NCBI GenBank assembly: GCA_028819675.1
Contig: JAPPKT010000127.1
Coordinates: 1 to 15,915 of the forward strand
Length of the DNA: 15,915 bases
Direction of reading: 5' to 3'
Source: Caldilineaceae bacterium
Lineage (GTDB): Bacteria; Chloroflexota; Anaerolineae; Caldilineales; Caldilineaceae
Shown here in pieces: positions 1 to 7,459 of this stretch. The notes below the pieces were generated by a model. It was not told where the DNA came from and did not search any database. It saw only the letters and a list, made by a program, of their open reading frames with translations. The position numbers and the translations under genes are program-made. The stretch's first letter is position 1; the number at the start of each line of letters is the position of its first letter.

Positions 1-197
1 TACCCTCTTCCTCGGCAAGGATCAGACCACGGCATTGGGTTTGGTCGCCAGTGTACGCCACCCCTGTTACCTTGTTTGGTTCGGCTGCTGGCAAGGCACA
101 GAGTGTGCCTGCTCCCGGGTAGTACAGTGTTGTGGGGAACGCGTTCAAGGCCAGGCGCGGAACGCTTTTCTTTCAGGTTCCTGCTCTTGGAAAGAGG
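1..197. other. Left-end stretch with no supported gene
   Basis: No convincing coding region is visible. The only open frame (35-223) has an atypical composition rich in Cys and Trp, no ribosome-binding site and no recognisable family. The stretch is probably the downstream end of something cut off by the window edge, or plain intergenic DNA ahead of the lipoprotein promoter. Confidence 0.5.
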
Positions 198-226
198 TTG
201 ACGGAAGGGGGAGCATCGTATAGAAT
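198..226 (+). promoter_or_regulatory. Predicted sigma70-type promoter for the lipoprotein gene
   Basis: TTGACG at 198-203 is separated by exactly 17 bases from TAGAAT at 221-226. Each hexamer matches the TTGACA/TATAAT consensus at five of six positions. Transcription would start near 233 and leave a leader of roughly 257 nt before the ATG at 491. This is a consensus match by eye only. Chloroflexota promoters are poorly characterised, so the call is tentative. Confidence 0.45.
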
Positions 227-490
227 TGTGACCACTTGGGACGGGTTCAGGTTGTAGTTTTCCAAAGCGAAACAGGAGTTTGCAATAATCGAGAGATTCC
301 CTTATCATTCGGGACGCAAGCACCGGAATCCCCTCCAACCTTTGATTTGGGAGCATTGTCTCAGTTTGCAGTTGATGGTACAATCCGCGCTGATCCAGCC
401 AGCGGGATTGATCATAGACGGACGTGTTTTCCGCACTCTTGCAGAAATCAATCATTACTCTTTTCCTTGACCGCCCTTAGGAGGTATGAA
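227..490 (+). other. Long 5' leader of the lipoprotein gene
   Basis: The reading frame stays open through this stretch from a TTG at 236, but the clear ribosome-binding site and signal peptide show that translation starts at 491, so I read it as untranslated. It holds a second, weaker promoter-like pair (TTGTCT 356-361, 17-base spacer, TACAAT 379-384). It also holds an inverted repeat, GATTGAT 406-412 with ATCAATC 447-453, enclosing a small stem of CGGA 419-422 with TCCG 430-433. No known riboswitch class is recognisable. Confidence 0.3.
479..484 (+). promoter_or_regulatory. Ribosome-binding site fixing the lipoprotein start
   Basis: AGGAGG lies six bases before the ATG at 491, an optimal Shine-Dalgarno arrangement. 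It decides in favour of 491 over the upstream in-frame TTG at 236. An ATG at 486 is out of frame and too close to the site. Confidence 0.85.
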
Positions 491-1456
491 ATGCTCAAAC
501 GACGTGTGAGGTTCTGGGCCGCTATAATGCTCATTGCAGTTATTGCTCTGTCGGGCTGTGCGCCGCGCGCCGGCCAGGGAAGTATCGAAGCGGATGCCGA
601 CCAATTGGTCATCGACCTGCCTGCGCTTGTGCTTGACTTTGGTGCGGACGGGATGGCCGCGATTGAGAACGCTGCCCTAGCCGACCTGGTGGGAACTCTA
701 GGCGTAGATCTGGATCTGGCCGTCCCGGCTGAGATGGTCTTTATGTTGGAGGCCAGCAATATTCAGCACATCCAGGTGAGCAATACACCTGAGGGCTTGC
801 TGCTTCTGGTCAACGGCCGCAGTATTCCGAATATCAGCTATGATGGCGATTCGCTGAATGCGCTGCCGGGAACGCTCAGCACATTCGGCATGGCCATCCC
901 AATGGCAGACCTGCTCTTTGCGCTGGTGGACCGGATTGGGATTGGCGTGATTGCCCGCTTCCCGGTTGCGCCTGGAGCCGAGGAGATTCCGCTCTTCGTG
1001 GAAGGTGACAGCGAAGCAGCGATGGCTGCCCAGGCCGCGCAGGACGAGTTCCTGGCAGCCGTAGGCACGCCGCCGCGCATCAATCTACCGATTTTCTACG
1101 AGGCGGACGGCAGCTTCAGCATTGGCGACATGTCCATTGCTGAGATGAATGCGATGACCGGCGGTGCGCTTGGTGGTCTTGCCCTGACCATTGGTCAGAT
1201 CGGTATGGCCGGGGCCCTGGGGATTTCGCAACTGGGTATCAGCACCAATGTCGACGGAATCACGATTTCCATTGACGGCGACGCATTGCCGACGTTGGAC
1301 TGGTCAGATGGCAAGGCCAGCAACCTGATCGAACTGGTAACCAGCATCCCATTGCTGGACATGGCGATGCCGGGCATGGGTTCGATGATGCCCACGATTC
1401 TTCAGATTCTGCCGCTGGTGCAAGCGACAGAGTTCGACCTGACGTTGCATTTCTAG
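491..1456 (+). CDS. Predicted lipoprotein with a duplicated beta-like motif, unknown function
   Basis: The 321-residue product begins with a basic n-region (MLKRR), a hydrophobic segment and the lipobox L20-S-G-C23, so it should be processed by signal peptidase II and lipid-anchored outside the membrane. The start is fixed by AGGAGG at 479-484. The mature part is acidic and rich in Ala, Gly, Leu, Ile and Met. A motif of about 35 residues occurs twice, at roughly 90-125 and 245-280. Both copies show alternating hydrophobic residues around E/D-G, then a Gly three to five residues before a Pro, then Y/W and D/S-G/D. This suggests two copies of one small beta-rich module separated by an Ala/Gly/Met-rich middle. 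I do not recognise a named family. It appears to be a single-gene transcription unit closed by the terminator at 1530-1565. Confidence 0.85.
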   Translation: MLKRRVRFWAAIMLIAVIALSGCAPRAGQGSIEADADQLVIDLPALVLDFGADGMAAIENAALADLVGTLGVDLDLAVPAEMVFMLEASNIQHIQVSNTPEGLLLLVNGRSIPNISYDGDSLNALPGTLSTFGMAIPMADLLFALVDRIGIGVIARFPVAPGAEEIPLFVEGDSEAAMAAQAAQDEFLAAVGTPPRINLPIFYEADGSFSIGDMSIAEMNAMTGGALGGLALTIGQIGMAGALGISQLGISTNVDGITISIDGDALPTLDWSDGKASNLIELVTSIPLLDMAMPGMGSMMPTILQILPLVQATEFDLTLHF

Positions 1457-1529
1457 GTCGGCTATCGCCCGATCAGGCCTGGCGGATAGGAAGTCCTGAC
1501 TAAGTCGGGCAGTTGTCAAGATTGAAAGG

Positions 1530-1565
1530 AAGAGGAGCGGCGATGAATTGCTGCTCCTCTTTTTG
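1530..1565 (+). terminator. Intrinsic terminator after the lipoprotein gene
   Basis: A 12-bp stem pairs 1530-1541 with 1550-1561 (one G:U pair) around the 8-base loop GATGAATT, and a T run at 1560-1564 follows. The hairpin is strong and starts about 75 bases after the stop at 1456. Confidence 0.85.
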
Positions 1566-1757
1566 TATTGGCTGAAGTGGGGCCTACCGGGAGATTCAGC
1601 AGGGATTCAACATACTGACGGCGGCCTGATTGTTGCAGAATCGGCCGTTAGTGGGCGTTGCACAGGGCCCACGGCCTTACGGCAGACAAGGTGCAAGATT
1701 CTCGCGGCTTTTGTCTGACATCATCCTGCTTACAACCGGTAATGGATGTCGAAGGAT
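1566..1757. other. Intergenic stretch between terminator and elp3 3' end, with inverted repeats
   Basis: No gene is seen. A bulged hairpin pairs 1622-1631 (T1627 bulged) with 1639-1647. A second pairs GTGGGC near 1651 with GCCCAC near 1667, flanked by complementary GGCC ends. A third inverted repeat, CAGACAA 1683-1689 with TTGTCTG 1711-1717, has a 21-base loop. None is followed by a T run on the minus strand, so a classical terminator for elp3 is not evident. They may still act as 3' structures. Confidence 0.3.
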
Positions 1758-3497
1758 CTAGGTAACTGATGAGGTGGGGCCGCTCATGTAGAGTTCGCCG
1801 GGTTCAAATCCGCGCGCTGCGTAGTAAGCCTGGGTGCCGGTGGCGGAAATGACGCTGATGCGCTCGAACCCTGCGTCGCAACTGATGCGCCTTGCTTCGT
1901 TCAATAGGCGCGTACCGACGCCAACGTGTTGGGCAGCACCCTTTTCTGCGCCGCCGATGGCCAGCGCCGGTCCGTACACATGCACTTCGCGAATCATGGC
2001 GTTGCCGCCAATCTCATCGAGGAAAGCCCGACTTCCGGCCGATGGCGACTTAGGCAGGCTCAACCGCAGAAATCCTGCGAGGGGAGCCCGCTCCAGGTTG
2101 GCGCGCGAGCCGTTGCCCTTGTTCTCGTCGACGACGACTTGCAGGAAATGCTCAACGGTTAAGTCAGTTGCGTAGGTGGTGACGGTCAGTCGCAATGCGT
2201 CTTCATGCACGTGCTGTCGCCGCACCTCACGGCAGCGTATGCAGCCGCAGCGATCACCGCGGCGCGCCAACTCCTGATGGACTACCTCGCGCAGATTGCT
2301 CGTCTTCACGCCGGCCTCGATGTGATGTGCCGGTATGTCGCGAAACAGGCGGTTGATGCGCGTGTAGGGCGGTATGGTCGGCTTGATGTCTGCCAGCAGC
2401 GATACCAGCTCGAATTCGGTATAGGGGGTATAGTCTCCGGCCTGCCACTTCTCGTGGAGTTCCGTACCGGCAATCAGGGAGCAAGGGTATATCTTGAGTT
2501 CATCGGGCCGGACGGCAGGATCATCGAAAAACCGGCGAAACGATTCGCGGTCGGACTCCGGTGTGGCCCCGTATAGGTTGGGCATCCAGTGCAGATGCAG
2601 TTTGAATCCCGCGGTTCTGAGCAGGCCCAGTGCGTCCTTTACCTCGGCGACGGTGTGGCCGCGCTTGTTCTTTTCCAGAACGTCGTCCTCCAGGCTCTGG
2701 ACCCCGATCTGAACTTTCGTCACACCCAAACGGCGCAGGTGTCGAATCTCATCCGGTGTAACCCAGTCCGGTCGAGTCTCTACAACGAGGCCAACGTTGC
2801 GGTGGGCCGCCAAGACATTGCGCTCTTGTGCCTCCTCCAGCGTGGCAGACGGCAATTGTCCTGGGTCTCCGTACGAGTTCATGGCGTCAAAACAGCGGCG
2901 GACGAACCATTCGCGGTAGTCCAGGCCGTAGGCGCTCCATGTGCCTCCCAAGATCAGAAGTTCCACTTTGCTGGCGTCATGGCCGATGCTTTCGAAGGCG
3001 TCGATGCGCCCTAGAGTCTGTTTGAACGGGTCGAATCCGTCACGTTCGGCCCGCTGCGCACCGGGTTCGTCGAAAATGTAGCTTTTCGGCATTCGCCAGT
3101 CATCGGGGCAGAAGATGCACTGGCCAGGGCATCCAGCCGGTGCGGTCAGAACTGTCACAGGCGCGACGCCGCTTGCGGTACGTACAGGCTTCATGCGGAT
3201 TCTGTCCAACAGGAGGGGGTCCGGTTCCAGTTCGCCTTCATTGATCAGGAGCCGAAAACCGGCCACCAGATCGGATTTGGCATAGAATCCTTTGCCGTCT
3301 TTAGGGTATCGGGCTAGAATGGAACGCAAGGATCGACTTGAGTCCCAATCAGATTCCTGCACGGCCAGGACTTCCCGGAAGATTGCCGACAGAGCGGTAA
3401 GATGGTCAGCCGGATCGAAGCTCCGTTTTCGCTGCCACTCCCGGGATGTCTGAATTACCTCGGCCGGAATCTCTTCCGGAGCCAGAATACGTTTCAT
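1758..3497 (-). CDS. elp3: Elp3 family tRNA U34 carboxymethyltransferase (radical SAM plus GNAT)
   Basis: The enzyme uses SAM radical chemistry and acetyl-CoA to add a carboxymethyl group to C5 of wobble uridine 34 in tRNA. The 579-residue product is full length and two-domain. In the radical SAM part the cluster cysteines are C123, C127 and C130 (CPGQCIFCP), followed by LGGT near 183, ETRPDW near 240, GVQS near 265 and NKRGHT near 277. A Cys-rich segment C417-x-C-x2-C422 probably belongs to the zinc site. The C-terminal GNAT domain shows REVHVYG near 503, QHVGVGTRLL near 523 (acetyl-CoA loop) and GTQAYYAARGF near 554. I chose the ATG at 3497; a TTG at 3542 would add 15 Cys-rich residues and overlap the divergent neighbour. 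No clear ribosome-binding site supports either start. It faces a Trm9-like methyltransferase, whose expected substrate is the Elp3 product. The family assignment is very secure. Confidence 0.95.
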   Translation of the reverse strand: MKRILAPEEIPAEVIQTSREWQRKRSFDPADHLTALSAIFREVLAVQESDWDSSRSLRSILARYPKDGKGFYAKSDLVAGFRLLINEGELEPDPLLLDRIRMKPVRTASGVAPVTVLTAPAGCPGQCIFCPDDWRMPKSYIFDEPGAQRAERDGFDPFKQTLGRIDAFESIGHDASKVELLILGGTWSAYGLDYREWFVRRCFDAMNSYGDPGQLPSATLEEAQERNVLAAHRNVGLVVETRPDWVTPDEIRHLRRLGVTKVQIGVQSLEDDVLEKNKRGHTVAEVKDALGLLRTAGFKLHLHWMPNLYGATPESDRESFRRFFDDPAVRPDELKIYPCSLIAGTELHEKWQAGDYTPYTEFELVSLLADIKPTIPPYTRINRLFRDIPAHHIEAGVKTSNLREVVHQELARRGDRCGCIRCREVRRQHVHEDALRLTVTTYATDLTVEHFLQVVVDENKGNGSRANLERAPLAGFLRLSLPKSPSAGSRAFLDEIGGNAMIREVHVYGPALAIGGAEKGAAQHVGVGTRLLNEARRISCDAGFERISVISATGTQAYYAARGFEPGELYMSGPTSSVT

Positions 3498-3561
3498 GAT
3501 GGTGCAAGGACATTCTGAATCGCGGCGGCAGCAGGATGGCAAGCCGACGACTGCAGCAGGA

Positions 3562-4371
3562 ATGGACCCACTGACCCAGGACAGTTTGGTTTCGATAAAT
3601 CGCCGATTCTATGAGAAGGCGGCCCAGCATTTCGACGCAACGCGCCAGAACTGGACCCCTGGACTCCGGGCTATTTTACCGTATTTCAGGACCGCCGGAA
3701 AGGAAAGGCTGTCGGTGTTGGATGTGGGCTGCGGCAACGGCCGCTTTGCTCGGCTGCTTGAAGATGCAGGTATCTCCGCATCCTACACAGGCGTGGATGG
3801 AAGCAGGGCCCTGCTTCGACTCGCCGGAGAGGCGACCGCGGGCCTCAAAGGCGTGGAATGTGATTTCACGGAGGCGGACCTGGTGGATGCTGGCTGGGCG
3901 CGTGTTCTCAGGAAGGGCGAGGGCGCCGGGAACCACGGCAGCCGCGGCACCGGCGAATTTTCGGAAACGCCACGCTATAGTGTAGTGCTCTGCACGGCAA
4001 CCGTGCACCACCTGCCAGGGTATGCGCTGCGCCTGCGACTGATGAGGGACCTCCTGCATTTGAGCGCAGGCTATGTCATTCTTTCCTTCTGGCAGTTTCT
4101 AAGCAGTGAAAGGCTTCGGAGCAAATTGATCGACCCAGGCACTGTTGGCATCAGCGCCGCCGACTTAGAGCCCGGTGACGGACTCCTGCCATGGCGTCAA
4201 GGCATCCGATCGGTTCGCTATGTTCATCAAGTCGATGAGGCCGAGCTGAGACAGCTGGCCGCAGACTCGGGACAGACTGTCCTGCATACATTTCGCGCCG
4301 ACGGCAAAGAGGGAGACCTGAACCTCTATGCGGTTTTAGGCCGCGCCGAGTCGGATTCGGAGAATCACTGA
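3562..4371 (+). CDS. Trm9/ALKBH8-like class I SAM methyltransferase, likely tRNA wobble-uridine modification
   Basis: The 269-residue product has the class I SAM fold: motif I VLDVGCGNGRF at 52-62, acidic end of strand 2 at D79 (TGVDGS), and CTATVHHLP at 144-152. Features outside the generic fold resemble eukaryotic Trm9/ALKBH8 methyltransferases: an N-terminal Y.KAAQHFDATRQNW-like stretch (about 17-31), the histidine pair after strand 4, a DGLLPW segment at 206-211, and VRYVHQVDEAEL at 218-229 in the place of the family's RYYHL..EGEL. Trm9 methyl-esterifies cm5U34 to mcm5U34, the step after Elp3, and the divergent neighbour is elp3. A Gly/Arg-rich insertion lies at about 117-138. The start at 3562 gives a family-like N-terminus, but ATGs at 3496/3499 are possible and no good ribosome-binding site separates them. 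The fold is certain; the Trm9-like role is inferred from motif resemblance and context. Confidence 0.8.
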   Translation: MDPLTQDSLVSINRRFYEKAAQHFDATRQNWTPGLRAILPYFRTAGKERLSVLDVGCGNGRFARLLEDAGISASYTGVDGSRALLRLAGEATAGLKGVECDFTEADLVDAGWARVLRKGEGAGNHGSRGTGEFSETPRYSVVLCTATVHHLPGYALRLRLMRDLLHLSAGYVILSFWQFLSSERLRSKLIDPGTVGISAADLEPGDGLLPWRQGIRSVRYVHQVDEAELRQLAADSGQTVLHTFRADGKEGDLNLYAVLGRAESDSENH

Positions 4372-4434
4372 GCCAGACCGAGAGACGAAGACCTACGCAC
4401 TGCTGACCTTTCACAGATCCGGGCAACTTGCGCC

Positions 4435-5643
4435 ATGCAACCAGACAAGAGAACGCAGACGATACTGGACGGATTTGGCACTTACTTCGAGGGCGAAGCG
4501 ACCCATCTTGCTATTGCCCCGGGCCGGGTCAATCTGATCGGAGAGCATACCGACTACAACGATGGATTCGTGTTGCCTGTGGCCCTGGACCGGGACGTGA
4601 GGGTTCTTTTTCGGTCGCGCGATGACGGTCGCATACGACTATACGCACTTGAGTTTGATTCGTGGGCAGACTTCGAGATCGGGTCCAGGAAGCGAAACAG
4701 TCAGTTGTGGCCCAACTATGTTCAGGGCGTAGGCCTGGAGCTGGCCGACCTTGGTATTCAGCTGCGGGGATTAGAAGGGATTGTCAGCGGAAATGTACCG
4801 AGGGGAAGCGGTTTGAGCAGTTCGGCTGCGCTGGAGATTGCGGCGGCAAAGGCGTTTCTGACAGCGGCCAACCAGATCCACGCGCTTACCGGATCTCAGA
4901 TCGCCAGGGCAGCTCAGAAGGCCGAGAACGAATTTGTGGGCGTCAACTGCGGCATCATGGATCAGTTCATCAGTACACTGGGAGAAGAGGGGCACGCACT
5001 GTTGATAGACTGCCGCAGCCTGGACTACCGGCGAGTACCCTTCCCGGAAGGCGTGTCTCTGGTGATCGGCAATACCAAAGCAAGCCGTTCTCTTGCCGGA
5101 AGCGCCTACAACGAGCGTCGAGCACAGTGTGAAGACGGAGTCCGCCGACTTCAAGCGGTATTGCCGGACGTAACGGCTCTGCGTGATGTGAGCGGCGACG
5201 AGCTGGAGGCCCACAGATCGCTACTACCCGACACTGTCTACCGCCGCTGCCGCCATGTGGTAAGCGAAAACGAACGCGTGCAGAAAACTGTTGACGCCCT
5301 TGAGGGGGGCGACTTTCACAAGGTTGGACGGCTGATGGACGCCAGCCACGAGAGCTTGCGTGACGATTACGAAGTAAGCAGCGAGGCGTTGGACCGGATG
5401 GTTGAATCGATGCGAAGCCATCCCGGATGCCTAGGCGCCCGCCTCACAGGGGCTGGGTTTGGCGGATGTGCGGTGGCTCTGGTGGAGGCCGGGACAGAGA
5501 AGGATGTGCGAGAGGCGATCCAGGAGGCGTATGCCAAGGCGATGAACCTATGGCCGGAGGTATACATTAGCCCGCCAAGTGCCGGCGCGCGAGTGCTGCC
5601 TCTGATTGCTGGAGAGAGCGATGAACGACCGTCACAGCGGTGA
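4435..5643 (+). CDS. galK: Galactokinase
   Basis: This cytoplasmic GHMP-family kinase phosphorylates alpha-D-galactose at C1 with ATP, the first phosphorylation of the Leloir pathway. The 402-residue length fits the family. The galactokinase signature [12 protein letters not shown] at 30-41 supplies the catalytic Arg (R31) and sugar-binding E37, H38, D40 and Y41. The ATP loop is [11 protein letters not shown] at 124-134. The catalytic base is D176 in NCGIMDQF, and the C-terminal GHMP motif is [10 protein letters not shown] at 337-346. No other Leloir gene (galT, galE) is in the window. It follows the methyltransferase by 63 bp on the same strand, and its last 23 bases overlap the next gene, so the three may be co-transcribed. 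No strong Shine-Dalgarno precedes the ATG, but the N-terminus matches the family. Confidence 0.96.
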   Translation: MQPDKRTQTILDGFGTYFEGEATHLAIAPGRVNLIGEHTDYNDGFVLPVALDRDVRVLFRSRDDGRIRLYALEFDSWADFEIGSRKRNSQLWPNYVQGVGLELADLGIQLRGLEGIVSGNVPRGSGLSSSAALEIAAAKAFLTAANQIHALTGSQIARAAQKAENEFVGVNCGIMDQFISTLGEEGHALLIDCRSLDYRRVPFPEGVSLVIGNTKASRSLAGSAYNERRAQCEDGVRRLQAVLPDVTALRDVSGDELEAHRSLLPDTVYRRCRHVVSENERVQKTVDALEGGDFHKVGRLMDASHESLRDDYEVSSEALDRMVESMRSHPGCLGARLTGAGFGGCAVALVEAGTEKDVREAIQEAYAKAMNLWPEVYISPPSAGARVLPLIAGESDERPSQR

Positions 5644-6142
5644 ACGCAGCCGCCCAGATCTCGGCGCATCCGGCCCGCTGGCATATGACAGTGCAATGTT
5701 GTCGTGGGATTACGTCGATTGTCGGATGCGCGATGCTCTGAACTACTGGATTGCCAGTGCAGGAAGTGATGGAAGGCCCCATGCCGTGCCGGTTTGGGGC
5801 GCCTGGCTGGAGGATGTCTTCTACTTCGTGGGAACGGGCAGGAAGGTACGAAATCTGCGTGCCAATCCGCGGGCTGTCGTTCACCTGGAAAGCGGCGACG
5901 ACGTGGTTCTCATTGAGGGCAGCTTCGAGGAGATAGGACAGCCGAGCCGAGATTTGCTCCGACAGGTGGACGAGGAGTTCATCCGCAAGTACAAGACATA
6001 TCGCCCCAGTGAACATCTGAATGATCGGAGCAAGTCCAACTTTCCGCCAGAGGGCCTGTTTGCGGTCGTTCCGGAGCTGGTTATCGCGTGGAGCGGCATG
6101 GCAAGCGACGCCACTCGCTGGAAGTTTCGCGCACGTCAGTGA
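5621..6142 (+). CDS. Pyridoxamine 5'-phosphate oxidase-fold (PPOX/FMN-binding split barrel) protein
   Basis: The 173-residue product has the split-barrel pattern: strand [19 protein letters not shown] at about 42-60, [17 protein letters not shown] at about 67-83, and [16 protein letters not shown] at about 85-100. This is typical of the small PPOX class that binds FMN or the deazaflavin F420. The residues seen do not decide which cofactor is used, and the substrate cannot be predicted. The start at 5621 is chosen because GGAGAG (5611-5616) lies four bases upstream; an ATG at 5606 is an alternative. The 23-bp overlap with galK suggests translational coupling. A functional link to galactose metabolism is not evident. 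Confidence 0.85.
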   Translation: MNDRHSGERSRPDLGASGPLAYDSAMLSWDYVDCRMRDALNYWIASAGSDGRPHAVPVWGAWLEDVFYFVGTGRKVRNLRANPRAVVHLESGDDVVLIEGSFEEIGQPSRDLLRQVDEEFIRKYKTYRPSEHLNDRSKSNFPPEGLFAVVPELVIAWSGMASDATRWKFRARQ

Positions 6143-6227
6143 AAGCCAATTCCCCACACTTGACCTAACTCCTCTCGTTTGATCGCGATTTTGGGCCACA
6201 CGCCTCACTCAGCAAAGGAAGGCAGAA

Positions 6228-7433
6228 TTGCCAACGCTTACCGACTATACGCAGTTCGATGGTGTCCATTGGGAGACGGGCACGGTCAGAAACTATCTTG
6301 ACTATTGCGGGGCGACGGCGCCGCATACGGGTAAACCGTATACTGAGGCGCTGTTGATGGGGATCAGCGGCGGTGCGGTGATGGGGTATTTCGTCTTTGC
6401 ATACCAGGGCATTGACCCGCACGCCCGCATTCTCACCCGCAACACGTTCGACCCGATGGAGACGATGCTGCAACGTCTGGGGGCAGAGCCGAAAGTGCGC
6501 CAGACGGCAAGCGCAGAAAAGGCGGTGGGCAATCTGGTTGATGTACTGGAAAGCGGCACGCCTGCCATTACGTGGGCTGACGCGCTCAGCCTCCCTTACG
6601 AACCGCATACGTACGAGTTTGATTTTCCACATATGCAGCCGGTGGTCGTCTACGGGTATGACGACGAGGCCGATCGTGTCTCGATCGCGGACCGTTCGCG
6701 CGTGCCATTGTTTGCCACGACGGGTCAACTGGCCGCAGCGCGTTCAAAGGTCAAGAAGGTGCGGCACCGCGTCATGACCCTTGCGTTACCAAATTCCGAT
6801 ATGATTCCTGAGGCCGTGGAGGCGGGCATCCGAGACTGCATCCAGCTGTTTACGGAAAAGCCGCCAAAAGGCGCCCGCCACAATTTCGGATTCGCTGCCT
6901 ACCAGCGGTGGGCCGATGCACTGCGAAAACCGAAGATGAGGGGCAGCTGGGACAAGGAGTTTCCGCGCGGCCGTAAGATGTACGCCGGTCTGGAGTCGGT
7001 CTTCAGCGATACGCACACCTATGGCAAGGAAGGATTTGCAGAGAGGGACGTTTTCGCAGATTTTCTTGATGAAGCTGCACAGATTCTGGATCGATCAGTC
7101 TTGCGTGAAGCCGGGAAGCAGTTTCGAGAAAGCGCTCTGGCGTGGCGCGACCTGGGGAAGATGTTACTTCCGGACAGTGTTGCTTCGTGGGCCGAGGCGC
7201 GTGAGCTCATGCTGGAGAATCAGCGGCTCTTCCTGGAGCAGGGCGGAGAGGCTTATGAGGCGGGGCAGGCCAATGCCGAACGACTGATTGAGATTCGACG
7301 GGAGATGGAAGCTGATTTTCCACTCTCCGACGAAGAGGTGATCAATTTCAGGGATCAGGTTGCCGAGCAGGTTCTGAGAATCAGCGCGACGGAGGAACCG
7401 GCCGTGGCAGCCATGAAGGAGGCAATGGAGTGA
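6228..7433 (+). CDS. BtrH N-terminal domain-like protein
   Basis: The first half of the 401-residue product resembles the N-terminal domain named after butirosin biosynthesis protein BtrH: DGVHWETGTVRNYLDY at 11-26, a GKPYTEALLMGISGGAVMGY stretch at 35-54, then GTPAITWADALSLPY near 110-124 and MQPVVVYGYDDE near 136-147. The second half is mostly helical and charged, with no family I can name with confidence. Where I expect a His-Cys pair in BtrH-type sequences this protein has His-Trp, so an acyl-transfer role by that cysteine seems unlikely. A TTG start at 6228 is used because AAGGAAGG lies just upstream and the next in-frame ATG would delete the conserved H-W-E region. The gene follows the PPOX gene after 85 bp. 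The domain call is reasonable; the biochemical role is unknown. Confidence 0.7.
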   Translation: MPTLTDYTQFDGVHWETGTVRNYLDYCGATAPHTGKPYTEALLMGISGGAVMGYFVFAYQGIDPHARILTRNTFDPMETMLQRLGAEPKVRQTASAEKAVGNLVDVLESGTPAITWADALSLPYEPHTYEFDFPHMQPVVVYGYDDEADRVSIADRSRVPLFATTGQLAAARSKVKKVRHRVMTLALPNSDMIPEAVEAGIRDCIQLFTEKPPKGARHNFGFAAYQRWADALRKPKMRGSWDKEFPRGRKMYAGLESVFSDTHTYGKEGFAERDVFADFLDEAAQILDRSVLREAGKQFRESALAWRDLGKMLLPDSVASWAEARELMLENQRLFLEQGGEAYEAGQANAERLIEIRREMEADFPLSDEEVINFRDQVAEQVLRISATEEPAVAAMKEAME

Positions 7434-7459
7434 GAGAGGTGGAGCCATAGACGCATAGT

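Noticed and set aside
35..223. Small open frame of 62 codons at the left end
   Set aside because: Odd Cys/Trp-rich composition, no ribosome-binding site, no family resemblance; it ends just before the -10 of a good promoter.
236..490. N-terminal extension of the lipoprotein from a TTG start
   Set aside because: A textbook AGGAGG and a complete lipoprotein signal peptide begin at 491; the extension would bury the signal sequence.
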